A stretch of 50,221 nucleotides of DNA from Paramagnetospirillum magnetotacticum MS-1 (GTDB lineage: Bacteria; Pseudomonadota; Alphaproteobacteria; Rhodospirillales; Magnetospirillaceae): the NCBI RefSeq assembly GCF_000829825.1, contig NZ_JXSL01000005.1:1-50221 (forward strand). The letters run 5' to 3'. The notes under the pieces are model-generated. The model was given only the letters and a program-made list of their open reading frames with translations, was not told where the DNA came from and ran no database searches. Each line of letters starts with the position of its first letter. Positions within the stretch are counted from its first letter, which is position 1. Below are positions 24,006 to 33,791 of this stretch, piece by piece. The position numbers and the translations under genes are program-made.

Positions 24006-25957
24006 CTAAGCCGCCTTGACGCTTGTCAGGAAGACCCCCACATGGCGCCCGAGATCGGCGCCGGATTCTTCCAGAATCTTGGCGACGCTCAGCATGGCGC
24101 TGGCCATTTCCCCGGTATTGCGGGCCGCCGAAGCCACGTCGGAGATGCTGTGGGTAATCTCCTGGTTGCCGGTGGAGGCCTCGTTGACGTTGCGGACGAT
24201 TTCCTGGGTGGCGGCGTTCTGCTGCTCGACGGCGGCGGCGATGGAGGCGACCACCTCATCGACGCGGGTGATGGCGCCTCCCACGGTCTTGATGGCTGCG
24301 ACGGCACCCTGGGTGGAGGCCTGGATACCGTTGATCTGTTCGGCGATTTCGCTGGTGGCCTTGGCGGTCTGGTTGGCGAGATGCTTGACCTCGCTGGCCA
24401 CCACGGCGAAGCCCTTACCCGCTTCTCCTGCCCTGGCGGCTTCGATGGTGGCGTTGAGCGCCAGGAGATTGGTCTGGGACGCGATGTCGTTGATCAGATC
24501 GACGATCTCGCCGATTTTCAGCGCCGCCTGAGACAATCCCTCCACCGTCCCATCGGCGTCCCGCACGCCCATCACCGCTTCCTGGGTGATGCGGGTCGTG
24601 TCTTGGACCCGGCGGCTGATTTCCATGGTGGAGGTTCCCAGCTCCTCGGCGGCGGCGGCCACCGTCTGGATGTTGTTGGACGACTGGTTGGCGGCCGAAA
24701 CAACAGCGGAGCTTTGAGAGCTTGTCTGCTCCGCGGCGGCGCGCAAGGCCGAGGAGGTGGTGTTCACCTGACTCACCTGCCCATCGACCTTGGCGATGAT
24801 CCGCCGGATCATGACGTCGAAATCGGCGGTCAGCAGTTCACGCTTGCGCCCTCTGGCCAGTTCGCGCTCCTGTTCCGCGCGGGCCTGGGCCTCAAGCCGT
24901 TCGGCTTCGGCCATGCTGTTCTTGAAGACCACCACTGACCGGGCCATCTCGCCGATCTCGTCACGGCCTTCGGTAAACGGCACATCCACGGTCCTGTCGC
25001 CCTTGGACAGGGTGCCCATCACATCGGTCATGGCCCGGACCGGGACGACGATGGAGCGGCTGACCCCAAAGGACGCCAGGATGAACAGCATTGTCGCCAG
25101 GCCGCCCACCAGACTGGCGACCTGCAAGGTATGACGTCGAGTGGCATCGCTTTCCTCTTCGGCAAGCTTGGTCTGCTCGGTGATGAAATCGTCAACCTTG
25201 TCGAAGGCGGGAGTGAACGCGGAATAGATGGCGCTGAGATCGCCCAGTGCCTTGCGCGAGGCCTGGTCCGCCTGGATCAGGGCGGCCAGTTTGGTGCGGT
25301 ATTCGTCGATCAGCTTTTGCGTATTGGCCTTTCCCCTTGTCTCCACGGGCGAGGCCTCCAGGCGCCGGGTGAAGGCCTGATGCTCGGCATCGACCTTGGA
25401 CATCATTTCGGGCTTGCCCCGCAGAAGGTAGTCCTTCTCATAGCGCCGCATCATCAGCATATGGACCATCAGGGACTGGTCACCGGATTCCGCCACCACC
25501 TTTTCGACCGCATGGACGGCATTGCGCAATTCGCCCTGAAGCCCGCTGGCTTCATCCAGCCCAGCCGCCTTCATTGTGTCGACCAAGGATTCAAAAGCCT
25601 TGGCATATGCATTCATTCCCTCGGAAATCTGCCGGGACAGGGCGCTGACCGGGGCAAGCTCTGGCAAAGAGAGCAATTTGTCGGCCATGGCCCGGGTTTC
25701 GGTGACCCCCGCATGGACCTTGTCGACATATTTCAGGTCGCGCCGCAGCAGGAAGTCCTTTTCGCTGCGCCGAAGCTGGAGGTTGCCGATCTCCAGGGCC
25801 TCTGCCGTCAGACGGGCGGTATAATAGGATTTCAGCTTGGCATCGTCGCGGGCGAGGGAGGTCAGCGACCACACAATGATGGCGCCGGTCACCACCAGGG
25901 CCAGAACCCCCAATCCCGATAGGGCGAAATTCGGTAGCGAACGGAAAGCCCAAGCAT
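24006..25957 (-). CDS. Methyl-accepting chemotaxis protein (HBM type), apparent frameshift near the start
   Basis: About 650 aa. Sensor region ~30-260 is all-helical with two similar units ([20 protein letters not shown] and [20 protein letters not shown]), the mark of helical-bimodular (HBM) sensors. Then come a membrane helix, a HAMP domain ([21 protein letters not shown]) and the signalling tip ([19 protein letters not shown]). The open frame has no good start until a TTG at 25913. The better start is the ATG at 25957, with GGAGG 5 nt upstream, reading [11 protein letters not shown] and then the wrong frame to a stop. One extra C in the CCC run at 25922-25924 would join it to [11 protein letters not shown]. 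This is either a real mutation or a sequencing error. Confidence 0.85.
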
Positions 25958-26096
25958 GACGACCTCCAGCCGATAAACGACGACTGTTCGCTTATACCGA
26001 GGTCTTATGAACAATGTTTTGTTACGAATTAAACAGATTATAAATCTCATGCCGCATCGCAACAACCTGCGCGGTGGTACGGTTTGGGCCTGTGGT

Positions 26097-26128
26097 CAAA
26101 AAAAGAGCGGGTAGTTGCCTACCCGCTC
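26097..26128 (-). terminator. Rho-independent terminator of the lipoprotein gene
   Basis: On the minus strand GAGCGGGTAG pairs perfectly over 10 bp with CTACCCGCTC (tetraloop GCAA), followed by TTTTTTT. It lies 24 bp beyond the stop codon at 26152. Confidence 0.92.
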
Positions 26129-26151
26129 CGATTGGTTATTGAGGCCCGCGC

Positions 26152-27006
26152 CTATTTGGCCTTGGGCTTGGTCTTGGCGGGGCCATGACCATGGCCGTAA
26201 CCATACCCATAACCACCGTAACCGTAGCCATATCCGCCCCAGCCATCACGATGCCAGGTATAGGCATAGGGATCGAGCATCTGCGGCTTGATGGTGGAGA
26301 TCGCCGACACCGGCAGGGCTTCGAGAGCCGTGCCGGGTTTGGCGGCCTGGATCTTGGAATAGGGCACCACGGATACCGTCAGGTAGCTGGCGTCCTTGAA
26401 GGCCTCGGTCCGGGTGTAGGTCTTGTTGTTATAGACCACGACACCGGTATTGGCGGTCCAGGCGCTATGCTCCTTGGCGGTCAGCAAGGCGGCGTTGAAA
26501 CGGCGCTGCCAGGCTTCGGCCACATAGACGATTTCCTCGTTCTGATTGGTCGGACGATAGCGGCTGCCGATATAGCTCAGAACGTCCACCGAGTAGTTGG
26601 GCACCATGGCATGGGCTTCGTCGGTGATGGTGACGTCGAGGGTCTCGCCCGCCGCATCCTTCAGGGCCGCATTGATCAGCGGAATGTCGGTCTGAATGGA
26701 CTGGTCGACGACGGAGCTGTAGAGGGTCTGCTTGACGGTCTCTACCACGGGGCGGGTGCGCGGGTCGTAGGGGTTGGCTACGGGTTCGAGAACCTGCAGG
26801 GTCTGGTCGGCCTTGTTGTAGACGGCGAAGGTGCCGACCAGGGCGGTCAGGTCGTTCTGATACGTTCCGGCGGGCGCCACATAGCGTGTCTCGGCCGGGG
26901 GCACCAGATTGGTCGGCTTGGCCTCACTGGCGTAGTAAATGCCAGAGCAACCGCCCAGGGCGGGCAATAGGCAGGCGATCACCGTGGTGATACGGGACTT
27001 ATTCAT
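26152..27006 (-). CDS. Lipoprotein with Gly-Tyr-His-rich tail
   Basis: 284 aa from the ATG at 27006, with GGAG 8 nt before it. A lipoprotein signal peptide ends in PALGGC, with the lipidated Cys near residue 20. The central domain (about 45-225) has no family I recognise. The C-terminus is a low-complexity run of Gly and Tyr (DGWGGYGYGYGGYGYGYGHG) ending in a basic tail (PAKTKPKAK). It is the second gene of a pair behind the OmpA-like lipoprotein, 73 bp apart, with a terminator after it. It probably sits in the outer membrane. Confidence 0.8.
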   Translation of the reverse strand: MNKSRITTVIACLLPALGGCSGIYYASEAKPTNLVPPAETRYVAPAGTYQNDLTALVGTFAVYNKADQTLQVLEPVANPYDPRTRPVVETVKQTLYSSVVDQSIQTDIPLINAALKDAAGETLDVTITDEAHAMVPNYSVDVLSYIGSRYRPTNQNEEIVYVAEAWQRRFNAALLTAKEHSAWTANTGVVVYNNKTYTRTEAFKDASYLTVSVVPYSKIQAAKPGTALEALPVSAISTIKPQMLDPYAYTWHRDGWGGYGYGYGGYGYGYGHGHGPAKTKPKAK

Positions 27007-27079
27007 CGTATTTGCTCCCACATCTCATTTTCCGATGGGCGATGCCGGAATTTTCCTCCGGCATCGCCGAGGGGGTTCA

Positions 27080-28309
27080 TCAGTAGCCGAACAGAATCTC
27101 GACGCGCCGCGCGCGTCCGTCATAGGCGCCGCCCCAGACTTCGCCAGGACGGGCTTCGACGGAGGTGGTGCTGCCGCCCAGCTTGGCGATCTCGGCGGCG
27201 ACCGCCTGGGCGCGTTCGTTCGACAGACGGGCATTGGTCGCGGCCGAGCCGGTCTGATCGGTGAAGCCGACGACGGTGACCGTTTTGGGCTTCAGAGTCT
27301 TCTGGGCGGCGACGACCTGCTTGAGGCGGGCGATATCGGCAGAGCCCAACCGGCTGGAGCCGGGGAGGAAGAACACGGCAAAGCCGTTATGCCCGTAATA
27401 GCCGCCCCAGCCGTGGCCGTGATCGCCGTAGGCATATCCGCCGTAACGGCCATGCGCCCAGGTCGGACCCGCCAGGGTGATTTCGACGCGGCGGTTCTTG
27501 GCCTCGGCCTTGTTGTCGCCGGTGGCGACGGCCAGCTTGGTCTCGCCCAGAGCGTTTTCCGAGATGATGGCGGGATTGACGCCCAACTTGACCAGTTCCG
27601 CCGTCACGGCGTCGGCCCGCTGACGCGACAGCCGCAAATTGGCATCGGCGGCGCCCAAGGTATCGGTATAGCCCGCCACCGAAACCAGGGGGGCATGCAT
27701 TTGCGCCTGGGCGGCCGCGGCCTCCTTCAGGGTCTGCAGCGCCTGGGGCGACAGTTTCGCCGAGCCGAGGTCGAAGTTGATCGTGAAGCTGCGGCGGGTA
27801 TCGGCGGCGACCTCAGTCGTCCCGACGGCCTTCTTCAGGATGGGCTCGTGGGTCAGGAAGGTGGTGCGGCAGGGGCTTGCGGCATAGCCTTCCGCCGCCT
27901 GCTCGAGCCAGCAGTCGAAGGCCACCTGCGCCTTGGCGGCGGCGGCGGGAACCCGCTGGGTGGCGCCGCCCTGGAAATAGCCCATCAGGCGGGCCCGGGC
28001 GGCGGTCAGTTCGGGCAGTGCCGAAGCCGGAACCGCGCGCTGGCCGATCTCATCGGGCAATACGGCCTCGCCATTGCCAGCCATCAGACCCTTACGGGCG
28101 GTGGAGGAGGCATCGACCCATTCCACTTCCTTCAGGACCTGGGACTGGGTATAGGCCTGATATTCCTGGAACAGCGCCTGGGTAAAGGCCGAGCCGGACG
28201 ATGCCTTGGATCCGAGGATGGTTTGCACATCCGTGACATCCGACGGCGTCGCACAAGCCGCCAGGGCCGCAACGGCGCCTAGACCAACCAACCGTGTGAG
28301 TCTTTTCAT
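27080..28309 (-). CDS. Lipoprotein with two OmpA-like peptidoglycan-binding domains
   Basis: 409 aa. The signal peptide ends in ALAAC, so the protein is lipid-anchored. Residues ~175-285 form an OmpA-like domain (FTINFDLGSAKLSPQALQTL, VSVAGYTDTLGAADANLRLS, RQRADAVTAEL, KNRRVEITL). After a Gly-Tyr-His linker (HGRYGGYAYGDHGHGWGGYYG) a second similar domain occupies ~305-409 (FFLPGSSRLGSADIARLKQV, VGFTDQTGSAATNARLSNERAQAV, RRVEILFG). The Asp and Arg that bind diaminopimelate in OmpA domains are kept in both (GYTDT...R, GFTDQ...R). It should tether the outer membrane to peptidoglycan. Co-transcribed with the next lipoprotein. Confidence 0.85.
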   Translation of the reverse strand: MKRLTRLVGLGAVAALAACATPSDVTDVQTILGSKASSGSAFTQALFQEYQAYTQSQVLKEVEWVDASSTARKGLMAGNGEAVLPDEIGQRAVPASALPELTAARARLMGYFQGGATQRVPAAAAKAQVAFDCWLEQAAEGYAASPCRTTFLTHEPILKKAVGTTEVAADTRRSFTINFDLGSAKLSPQALQTLKEAAAAQAQMHAPLVSVAGYTDTLGAADANLRLSRQRADAVTAELVKLGVNPAIISENALGETKLAVATGDNKAEAKNRRVEITLAGPTWAHGRYGGYAYGDHGHGWGGYYGHNGFAVFFLPGSSRLGSADIARLKQVVAAQKTLKPKTVTVVGFTDQTGSAATNARLSNERAQAVAAEIAKLGGSTTSVEARPGEVWGGAYDGRARRVEILFGY

Positions 28310-28691
28310 TTTTCATTCCTCATCTAGAGAATGACATTAGGTCTTCCTGAACGGGCAGCTTTGAACAGCCAGCGCGTCAATCGGAAGTAGCCGGGATAAG
28401 AGAAATTTGTTGCGATACGCGAAACGTAATCGCCCACCTTCGCACTCCCCCCTCCAAACAATACGTGCGGGCGTTCTTAACCGTAATTTAAATTGTCCTA
28501 GGTGTGAAGTCCCCGTGAAGGGAATCCATATGCAGACGTCCACAATATGGAGAGGCCAATATTCCGTGACAAGATGCAGGCCTACAGTAAACACCTTATG
28601 TGGAGTAAAGAAATTTTGTCGGCACAGGTGCCAGAGGCGCCGATTCCATCCGGAATGCCGCTATGGCCAAGGCCGGAAATTCAGGGGAAGG
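28310..28691. other. Intergenic region, about 380 bp
   Basis: This lies upstream of the OmpA-like lipoprotein (minus) and downstream of the small protein ending at 28692 (minus). It is AT-richer near 28400-28600. It should contain the lipoprotein promoter. No RNA gene, clear repeat or open frame with a plausible start is seen. Confidence 0.4.
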
Positions 28692-29114
28692 TCAGAACAG
28701 ATAGTTCATCACGCTGCCCGGCTTGACGGAGCCGGGAGACGTGATGCGGATGTTCTGTTCATAGGTCCCGACGCCGCGCAGGACGTCGTTCAGGAAAATC
28801 TTCGACGAGGTGGGGTCGCTGCCATCTTCCGAGTTATCGGTGCCGTACTCGAAAATCCGAAGCGAGGTCTGGGGCGCGAAGCCGCCCTTGCCCTCGCGCT
28901 GGCGACGGCTGCCGTCGGGATTGACGCCGCTTTCCTGCTGGAACCGGAGGATGGATTCCTCGTTCAGACCCATATGCTGGGCATAATCCAGCCGTTCCAC
29001 ATCGGGGCGGGTGGAGGATGCCACATTGCGCCCGCCCGTGCCGACACGCGCAGTCGCCGCCGCCACACTTGACGCCGCCGCTGCCGATCCGACCTGTTTG
29101 GTGCTCAATGCCAT
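28692..29114 (-). CDS. Small hydrophilic protein of unknown function (140 aa)
   Basis: Low-complexity Ala/Ser/Val start (STKQVGSAAAASSVAAATARV) without a true signal peptide. Then a soluble part with YAQHMGLNEESILRFQQESGVNPDG, FAPQTSLRIFEYGT and VGTYEQNIRI. The gene stands alone. No family is recognised. Its composition, with a disordered N-terminus, would suit an export-apparatus or flagellar-rod-like substrate, but nothing nearby supports that. Confidence 0.65.
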   Translation of the reverse strand: MALSTKQVGSAAAASSVAAATARVGTGGRNVASSTRPDVERLDYAQHMGLNEESILRFQQESGVNPDGSRRQREGKGGFAPQTSLRIFEYGTDNSEDGSDPTSSKIFLNDVLRGVGTYEQNIRITSPGSVKPGSVMNYLF

Positions 29115-29374
29115 GATTGAAGCCTGGGTACACGAAACCTAGATTAATCCAACGTTAATCATAGCCTTGTGGGCCCCCGAAGGGAAGCGTTATCGCAGCG
29201 CCGCAATATGTTCCCGCCGGTCTTCGGGCCAATGGCATGTGGATAAAATTCAAGGCGGGATGGTGCCGTCCGGCATTCGCCAAAAGTAGTTTCCTGCGAA
29301 TTGGGGGGCAATACCTTTGCTCTATTTCCGACGTTTTTGGCGGTCCGGAAGCAAAGCTTGCGGCAACCTGACGC

Positions 29375-30172
29375 TCAGAACCGGGATTCCAGCCAGGACA
29401 GTATGCGTTCCGCCGCTGGCTGCCACCAGCAATCGTCGAGCATCAGTCCGTGGGGCGCTCCGCTCAGCAGCGAAAGCTCGGCGTCGAAATAGGTGGCGGT
29501 TTCCCGCAGAGCCGAAGCCGGGACCAGCACGTCCCGGTCGCCGCCCATGACCAGGATTTCGGGACGATGCTCGCCCAGGGGAAGGCGCGGGCGGGTTGGA
29601 TTGAGCAGTTCGACGCAGATGCGGTGTGATTCCTTTTGCAACAGGGGCAAAAGGCGGTCCAGGACGTCGTCCGGCGTGGCGTCGGAGAAGAAGGCGCGGC
29701 GGATGACGTCGCCCTTCACCACTGTCGGCCCCAGCGCCTGCAGCAAGCCGAACTGAAGGCAGACATCGGGTGAGAACAACGACAGATGCAGGGCCGACGA
29801 CATCAGGCCCGATGGCGGAACGCTGGCCAGCAGCACGGCGCCTTGGACCCGTTCGTCGCCGGTCAGGCAGTGCTGGACCAGAAGTCCGCCCATGGAATGG
29901 CCGACTAAGATGACCTCTCCGCCGATGTGATCCATGGCCGAACGGATATCGGCGACGTAATCGGCCATCGAGGCGTAATTGAAGCCGCCCTCGCTGCCGC
30001 CGTGGCCGCGCAGCGACACCGCATGGCTGGACCAGCCGCGATGGGCGAAGAACGGCATGAAATGCTCGGCCCAAACCCAGGCGCCGCAATAGGAGCCGTG
30101 GACGAACAGCAGGGCGGGGCGCTGGGCGGCGGGACCCCGGGGCGGATGGCAGTGCAGAAGTTCCAGTTTCAC
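29375..30172 (-). CDS. Alpha/beta hydrolase
   Basis: 265 aa. Oxyanion region LLFVHGSYCGAWVW, nucleophile elbow VGHSMGG (Ser near residue 93), acid MGGDRDVLVP and the final His in SGAPHGLMLDD give a complete catalytic triad. There is a cap region between residues ~115-190. It resembles the lysophospholipase-like hydrolases. The start overlaps the stop of the upstream 110-aa gene by 4 bp (ATGA), so they are translated together. Substrate unknown. Confidence 0.88.
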   Translation of the reverse strand: MKLELLHCHPPRGPAAQRPALLFVHGSYCGAWVWAEHFMPFFAHRGWSSHAVSLRGHGGSEGGFNYASMADYVADIRSAMDHIGGEVILVGHSMGGLLVQHCLTGDERVQGAVLLASVPPSGLMSSALHLSLFSPDVCLQFGLLQALGPTVVKGDVIRRAFFSDATPDDVLDRLLPLLQKESHRICVELLNPTRPRLPLGEHRPEILVMGGDRDVLVPASALRETATYFDAELSLLSGAPHGLMLDDCWWQPAAERILSWLESRF

Positions 30173-30501
30173 GACAGGCCGATCGATTTCTTGAGCCGCG
30201 CGAACAGACCCGGCTTGGGTTCAGGCTTCTTCTTTGGGGCCGCCTTGCGGGCGGTGGAAGCGATGCTCACCGGTTTCGCCTTGGGGACCGGCTTGCAATT
30301 GGGATTGGTGTAGGAAAAGAACAGGCGGAACTCGCCATCGGCGGCCACCTTGTAATAGGCCACCTTTTTTATGGTGGGGTCCAGCTTGCAGCGCCGCTTG
30401 GCATCGATTTCCGCGGTTTCGCGATCGTCGATATCGGAATAGTCCAGCTTGCCCTGCTTGAGTTCCTGCCCTTCCCGGCAGGAGTAAATTTCAGTGCTCA
30501 T
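30169..30501 (-). CDS. Small basic protein, first gene of the hydrolase operon (110 aa)
   Basis: The ATG at 30501 has AGAGG 8 nt upstream; the longer open frame has no such site. The protein has a cytosolic N-terminal part (STEIYSCREGQELKQGKLDYSD, DAKRRCKLDPTIKKVAYYKV) with two Cys and an acidic centre. A Lys/Pro/Ala-rich linker follows (ARKAAPKKKPEPKPG) and then a short amphipathic end (FARLKKSIGLS). Its stop overlaps the hydrolase start. Function unknown. Confidence 0.7.
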   Translation of the reverse strand: MSTEIYSCREGQELKQGKLDYSDIDDRETAEIDAKRRCKLDPTIKKVAYYKVAADGEFRLFFSYTNPNCKPVPKAKPVSIASTARKAAPKKKPEPKPGLFARLKKSIGLS

Positions 30502-30667
30502 GCGCCCGTCCTCTGCCCGGGGCGGATCATAGCGGCAGGGCCTTGGAAATCGCAACCGTCTCCAATGCACAAAGCGTCGGGCATCCGGTTAACCGGATGT
30601 TCGGAAATGCCGGATATGCTATATATTGTGAAGGCCCGCGTATCCTGGGCCAAAAGGATGAATCGAC

Positions 30668-30952
30668 ATGGCCGACGACGACGCGATCAACGCAGCCCTG
30701 GGTATCGGAGATAACCGCGAGGCGGTCTATGACGTCTCGGTGGAACTGTCGGCCGTGCTGGGAACCGCCAATCTTCCCATCGCCCAACTCCTGAAACTGG
30801 GCCGCGGCGCCGTGGTGGAACTGGACCGCAAGGTCAACGATCCCGTCGATCTCTATGTCAACCGCAAGAGGGTCTGCCGCGCCGAGGTGGTGGTGGTCGA
30901 GGATCATCTGGCGGTGACCATCACCGAGGTTTTGAAGCGCGCCGCCGATTGA
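30668..30952 (+). CDS. FliN-like flagellar switch (SpoA-domain) protein
   Basis: 94 aa. [45 protein letters not shown], then [18 protein letters not shown], is the SpoA/FliN domain: paired strands, the L-x-L-G-x-G-x-V-x-L motif and the closing TI-E/T. The length equals a FliN without an N-terminal extension. FliN forms the lower C-ring of the flagellar motor. No other flagellar gene is in the window, so this is an orphan copy; it may be the only fliN or a second one. Confidence 0.85.
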   Translation: MADDDAINAALGIGDNREAVYDVSVELSAVLGTANLPIAQLLKLGRGAVVELDRKVNDPVDLYVNRKRVCRAEVVVVEDHLAVTITEVLKRAAD

Positions 30953-31011
30953 CGGCACGCCTCGGGCTGCTAGTCTGTGCCCCGCAAACGCCAATGCAGG
31001 GGCCTTATTCC

Positions 31012-31668
31012 ATGAAGTTCTTTATCGATACCGCCGAAGTCGCGGAGATCCGCGAGCTTGCCGCCACCGGTCTGGTGGATGGCGTCACCACCAATCCGTC
31101 GCTGATCGCCAAGTCGGGCCGCAAGATTCTCGATGTGATCGCCGAGATTTGCGACATCGTCCCCGGCCCCATCTCGGCCGAAGTGGCCGCCACCGATTTC
31201 GACACCATGCTGGCCGAGGGCCGCAAGCTGGCGGCCCTTCGCCCCAATGTGGCGGTGAAGGTGCCCTTGACCCTGGCCGGGCTCAAGACCTGCAAGGTCC
31301 TGGCCGATGATGGTGTCAAGGTCAATGTCACCCTGTGCTTTTCCGCCAATCAGGCCATCCTGGCCGCCAAGGCCGGTGCCGCCTTCATCTCGCCCTTCGT
31401 CGGGCGTCTGGACGATATCGGTCAGGACGGCATGGACCTGATCGCCGACATCGTGTCCATCTACCGGGAATATCCGGCATTCCGCACCGAGGTGCTGGCC
31501 GCGTCCATCCGCCATCCCATGCATGTGACCGAGGCGGCGCGCCTGGGCGCCCATGTGGTCACCATGCCGGCCTCGGTGTTGCGGCAGATGGTCCAGCATC
31601 CCCTGACCGACAAGGGCCTGGCCGCCTTCATGGCCGATTGGGCGAAGACCGGGCAGTCCATTCTCTGA
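31012..31668 (+). CDS. tal: Transaldolase
   Basis: 218 aa, the short TalC/F6P-aldolase-like form. [20 protein letters not shown] then [12 protein letters not shown] is the classical opening. [15 protein letters not shown] holds the Schiff-base Lys (near residue 83), and [31 protein letters not shown] and [19 protein letters not shown] are all intact. It transfers dihydroxyacetone in the non-oxidative pentose phosphate pathway. A longer open frame exists upstream without homology. Its 3' end overlaps the convergent sugar-kinase gene by 41 bp. Confidence 0.95.
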   Translation: MKFFIDTAEVAEIRELAATGLVDGVTTNPSLIAKSGRKILDVIAEICDIVPGPISAEVAATDFDTMLAEGRKLAALRPNVAVKVPLTLAGLKTCKVLADDGVKVNVTLCFSANQAILAAKAGAAFISPFVGRLDDIGQDGMDLIADIVSIYREYPAFRTEVLAASIRHPMHVTEAARLGAHVVTMPASVLRQMVQHPLTDKGLAAFMADWAKTGQSIL

Positions 31669-32509
31669 GGATTTCGCGGACGCAATCGCGGTCAAGGAAC
31701 GACCCCTTGCGGGTCACCTTGGCCGATCCCCAGCGTACGGCCAGGGGCAGGGCGTGATCCATCTCCATTCCCAGGGACAGGGCGTGGGCGAGGCCCGCTG
31801 CAAAAGCATCGCCCGCCCCGGTGGTGTCCACCACATCCACGTCGGGTGCCGTGGCCCGCAGCCGTTCGCCATGGACACTGAAAGCCTCGGCCCCCTCGGC
31901 ACCATGGGTGATGACCACCCAGCGCAGGGTATCGCCAGCCAGGGCCCGTCCCGCCGCCAGAGGATTGGACAGGATGTCCGGATCGAGATCCCCATGGGAG
32001 CCGACCAGCACCTGGACCGGAAGCCTGCCTTCGTGCAGGGGCTGAATCTGGGCGATGATCGGGCATAGGGCGGATTTGGTCCGCAGCAATTTTTCCAGAT
32101 CCTGGCCGTGGGAGCGCACGTAAACGCAATCGGCCGCCAGATCCAGCAGGCGCCGGGGTGGCCGGGTTTCCCGCGCCCGTGTCAGGTTGACGATGGTCCG
32201 CTCACCCTCGGGGTCAAGCAGGACCAGAGAATGGGTGCTGGAGCCGGAAAGGCGGGTCACCGGGCCGACATCCACGCCGTATCGGGACAGTTCGGCCAAC
32301 AATTCGTCGGCCAGGGAATCGGTCCCGACCGCAGCAACCAACGAGACCTCGTGTCCGGCATGGGACAGCGCGATGGCGGCATTGGCGCCGCCGCCGCCCA
32401 GGCGGGTTGCGGGAGGGCTTCCCTGAAGATGGGTTCCTTCCCGCAGGCGTTGATCCAGATGGATGACGTCGTCGCGGGCGATGCTGCCCAGGACCACGAT
32501 TCGTGCCAT
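31628..32509 (-). CDS. PfkB-family carbohydrate kinase
   Basis: 293 aa. The N-terminal nucleotide-sugar fold starts [30 protein letters not shown] is the PfkB glycine stretch that binds the substrate. [17 protein letters not shown] contains the catalytic Asp of PfkB signature 2. It phosphorylates a sugar or nucleoside; the substrate cannot be read from sequence. GGGAGG stands 5 nt before the ATG. Convergent and overlapping with transaldolase by 41 bp, divergent from an MFS exporter. Confidence 0.9.
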   Translation of the reverse strand: MARIVVLGSIARDDVIHLDQRLREGTHLQGSPPATRLGGGGANAAIALSHAGHEVSLVAAVGTDSLADELLAELSRYGVDVGPVTRLSGSSTHSLVLLDPEGERTIVNLTRARETRPPRRLLDLAADCVYVRSHGQDLEKLLRTKSALCPIIAQIQPLHEGRLPVQVLVGSHGDLDPDILSNPLAAGRALAGDTLRWVVITHGAEGAEAFSVHGERLRATAPDVDVVDTTGAGDAFAAGLAHALSLGMEMDHALPLAVRWGSAKVTRKGSFLDRDCVREILREWTARSSPNRP

Positions 32510-32561
32510 CGCGGCCTCCCTTGCTCTACCCTCAGGATAGTCCTAATCGCCATACGATGCC

Positions 32562-33791
32562 ATGATGACCGTCATGACCGACACGGATTCAAACCCCAAG
32601 GGGCAAAGCTGGGGGCGCGCCTTGCGCCATCCCGGCTATCGCTTGTTCTTCTGCGGCCAGGCGGTGTCGCTGATGGGGTCCTGGATGCAGATGGTGGGGC
32701 AAAGCTGGCTTGTCTACCGCCTGACCGGTTCGGCCGAAATGCTGGGGCTGGTGGCCTTCGTGGGACAGATTCCGGTATTCGTCTTCGGATTGCTGGGCGG
32801 TGCCGTGGCCGACCGCATGCCGCGCCGCCGCCTGATCCTTCTCACCCAGGGGATCTTTTTGATGCAGGCGGCGGCGCTGGCCGTGCTGACCCTGGCGGGA
32901 TGGGTCGAGGTCTGGCACGTGCTGGCCCTGGCGGTGGTCTTCGGCATCATCAACGCGGTGGACATTCCCGCCCGCCAGGCCTTCACCGTGGATCTGGTGG
33001 GTAAGGAGGATTTGGGCAATGCGGTGGCGCTGGATGCCTCCATCTTCAACGGAGCGCGTCTGGTGGCTCCGGCATTGGCCGGTTCCCTGGTGGCGGGCCT
33101 GGGCGAGGGGTGGTGCTTCGCGATCAACGCCCTCAGCTTTCTCGGCGTACTCGCCGCCTTGGCCGTGATGCCCGAGCCGAAGCAGGGCGCGGGCGCGCCT
33201 GCCGGCGAGAGCATGCTGGCCCGTATCCGCGATGGTCTGGTCTTCGTGGCCGGACATGGCCCCATTCTGGCCCTGATGGCCATGCTGGGGCTGTCGGGGC
33301 TGATGGGGATGTCGTTTTCCGTGCTGATGCCGGTCTTCGCCGACCGTGTCCTGGGCGGCGGGCCGGAGACCCTAGGCCTGCTGATGAGCGGTGCGGGAGC
33401 CGGTGCCCTGCTCGCCTCGCTGGCCGTGGCGGGGCCTGCGCAGGGCGCGTCGCGCGGGCGGGTGGCCTGGGGCCTGTGCGGTTTCGGCTTTGCCCTGGTG
33501 GCATTTTCCATGTCATCGCTGACGCTTTTGTCCATGGGGCTGCTGGCCCTGGCGGGCATGGCCCTGGTGGCCCACAACACCGCGTCCCAGACGCTGGTCC
33601 AGACCCTGGTGCCCGATGCCTTCAGGGCTCGGACCATGGCGCTGTATTCCATGACCTTCATGGCGGCGACGCCTTTGGGCTCGCTGCTGGCGGGGGTTGC
33701 CTCGGGCCATCTGGGGCCGCAGGCCACCGTGGCCACGGGCGGCATGGCCTGTATCCTGGGAGCCCTTGCCTATCGCCGCTGGGCGCCCTGA
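32562..33791 (+). CDS. MFS transporter, EntS-like exporter
   Basis: 409 aa, twelve predicted membrane helices. LRHPGYRLFFCGQAVSLMGSWMQ at the start, WLVYRLTGSAEMLGLVAFVGQIPVFVFGLLGGAVADRMPRRRL-like motif A, and the central cytoplasmic loop are typical for the MFS-3 / enterobactin-exporter group. It exports a small molecule by proton exchange; the substrate is unknown. Two ATGs (32562, 32565) precede a third in frame (32574); none has a strong ribosome-binding site. It overlaps the convergent histidine-kinase gene by 22 bp. Confidence 0.88.
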   Translation: MMTVMTDTDSNPKGQSWGRALRHPGYRLFFCGQAVSLMGSWMQMVGQSWLVYRLTGSAEMLGLVAFVGQIPVFVFGLLGGAVADRMPRRRLILLTQGIFLMQAAALAVLTLAGWVEVWHVLALAVVFGIINAVDIPARQAFTVDLVGKEDLGNAVALDASIFNGARLVAPALAGSLVAGLGEGWCFAINALSFLGVLAALAVMPEPKQGAGAPAGESMLARIRDGLVFVAGHGPILALMAMLGLSGLMGMSFSVLMPVFADRVLGGGPETLGLLMSGAGAGALLASLAVAGPAQGASRGRVAWGLCGFGFALVAFSMSSLTLLSMGLLALAGMALVAHNTASQTLVQTLVPDAFRARTMALYSMTFMAATPLGSLLAGVASGHLGPQATVATGGMACILGALAYRRWAP

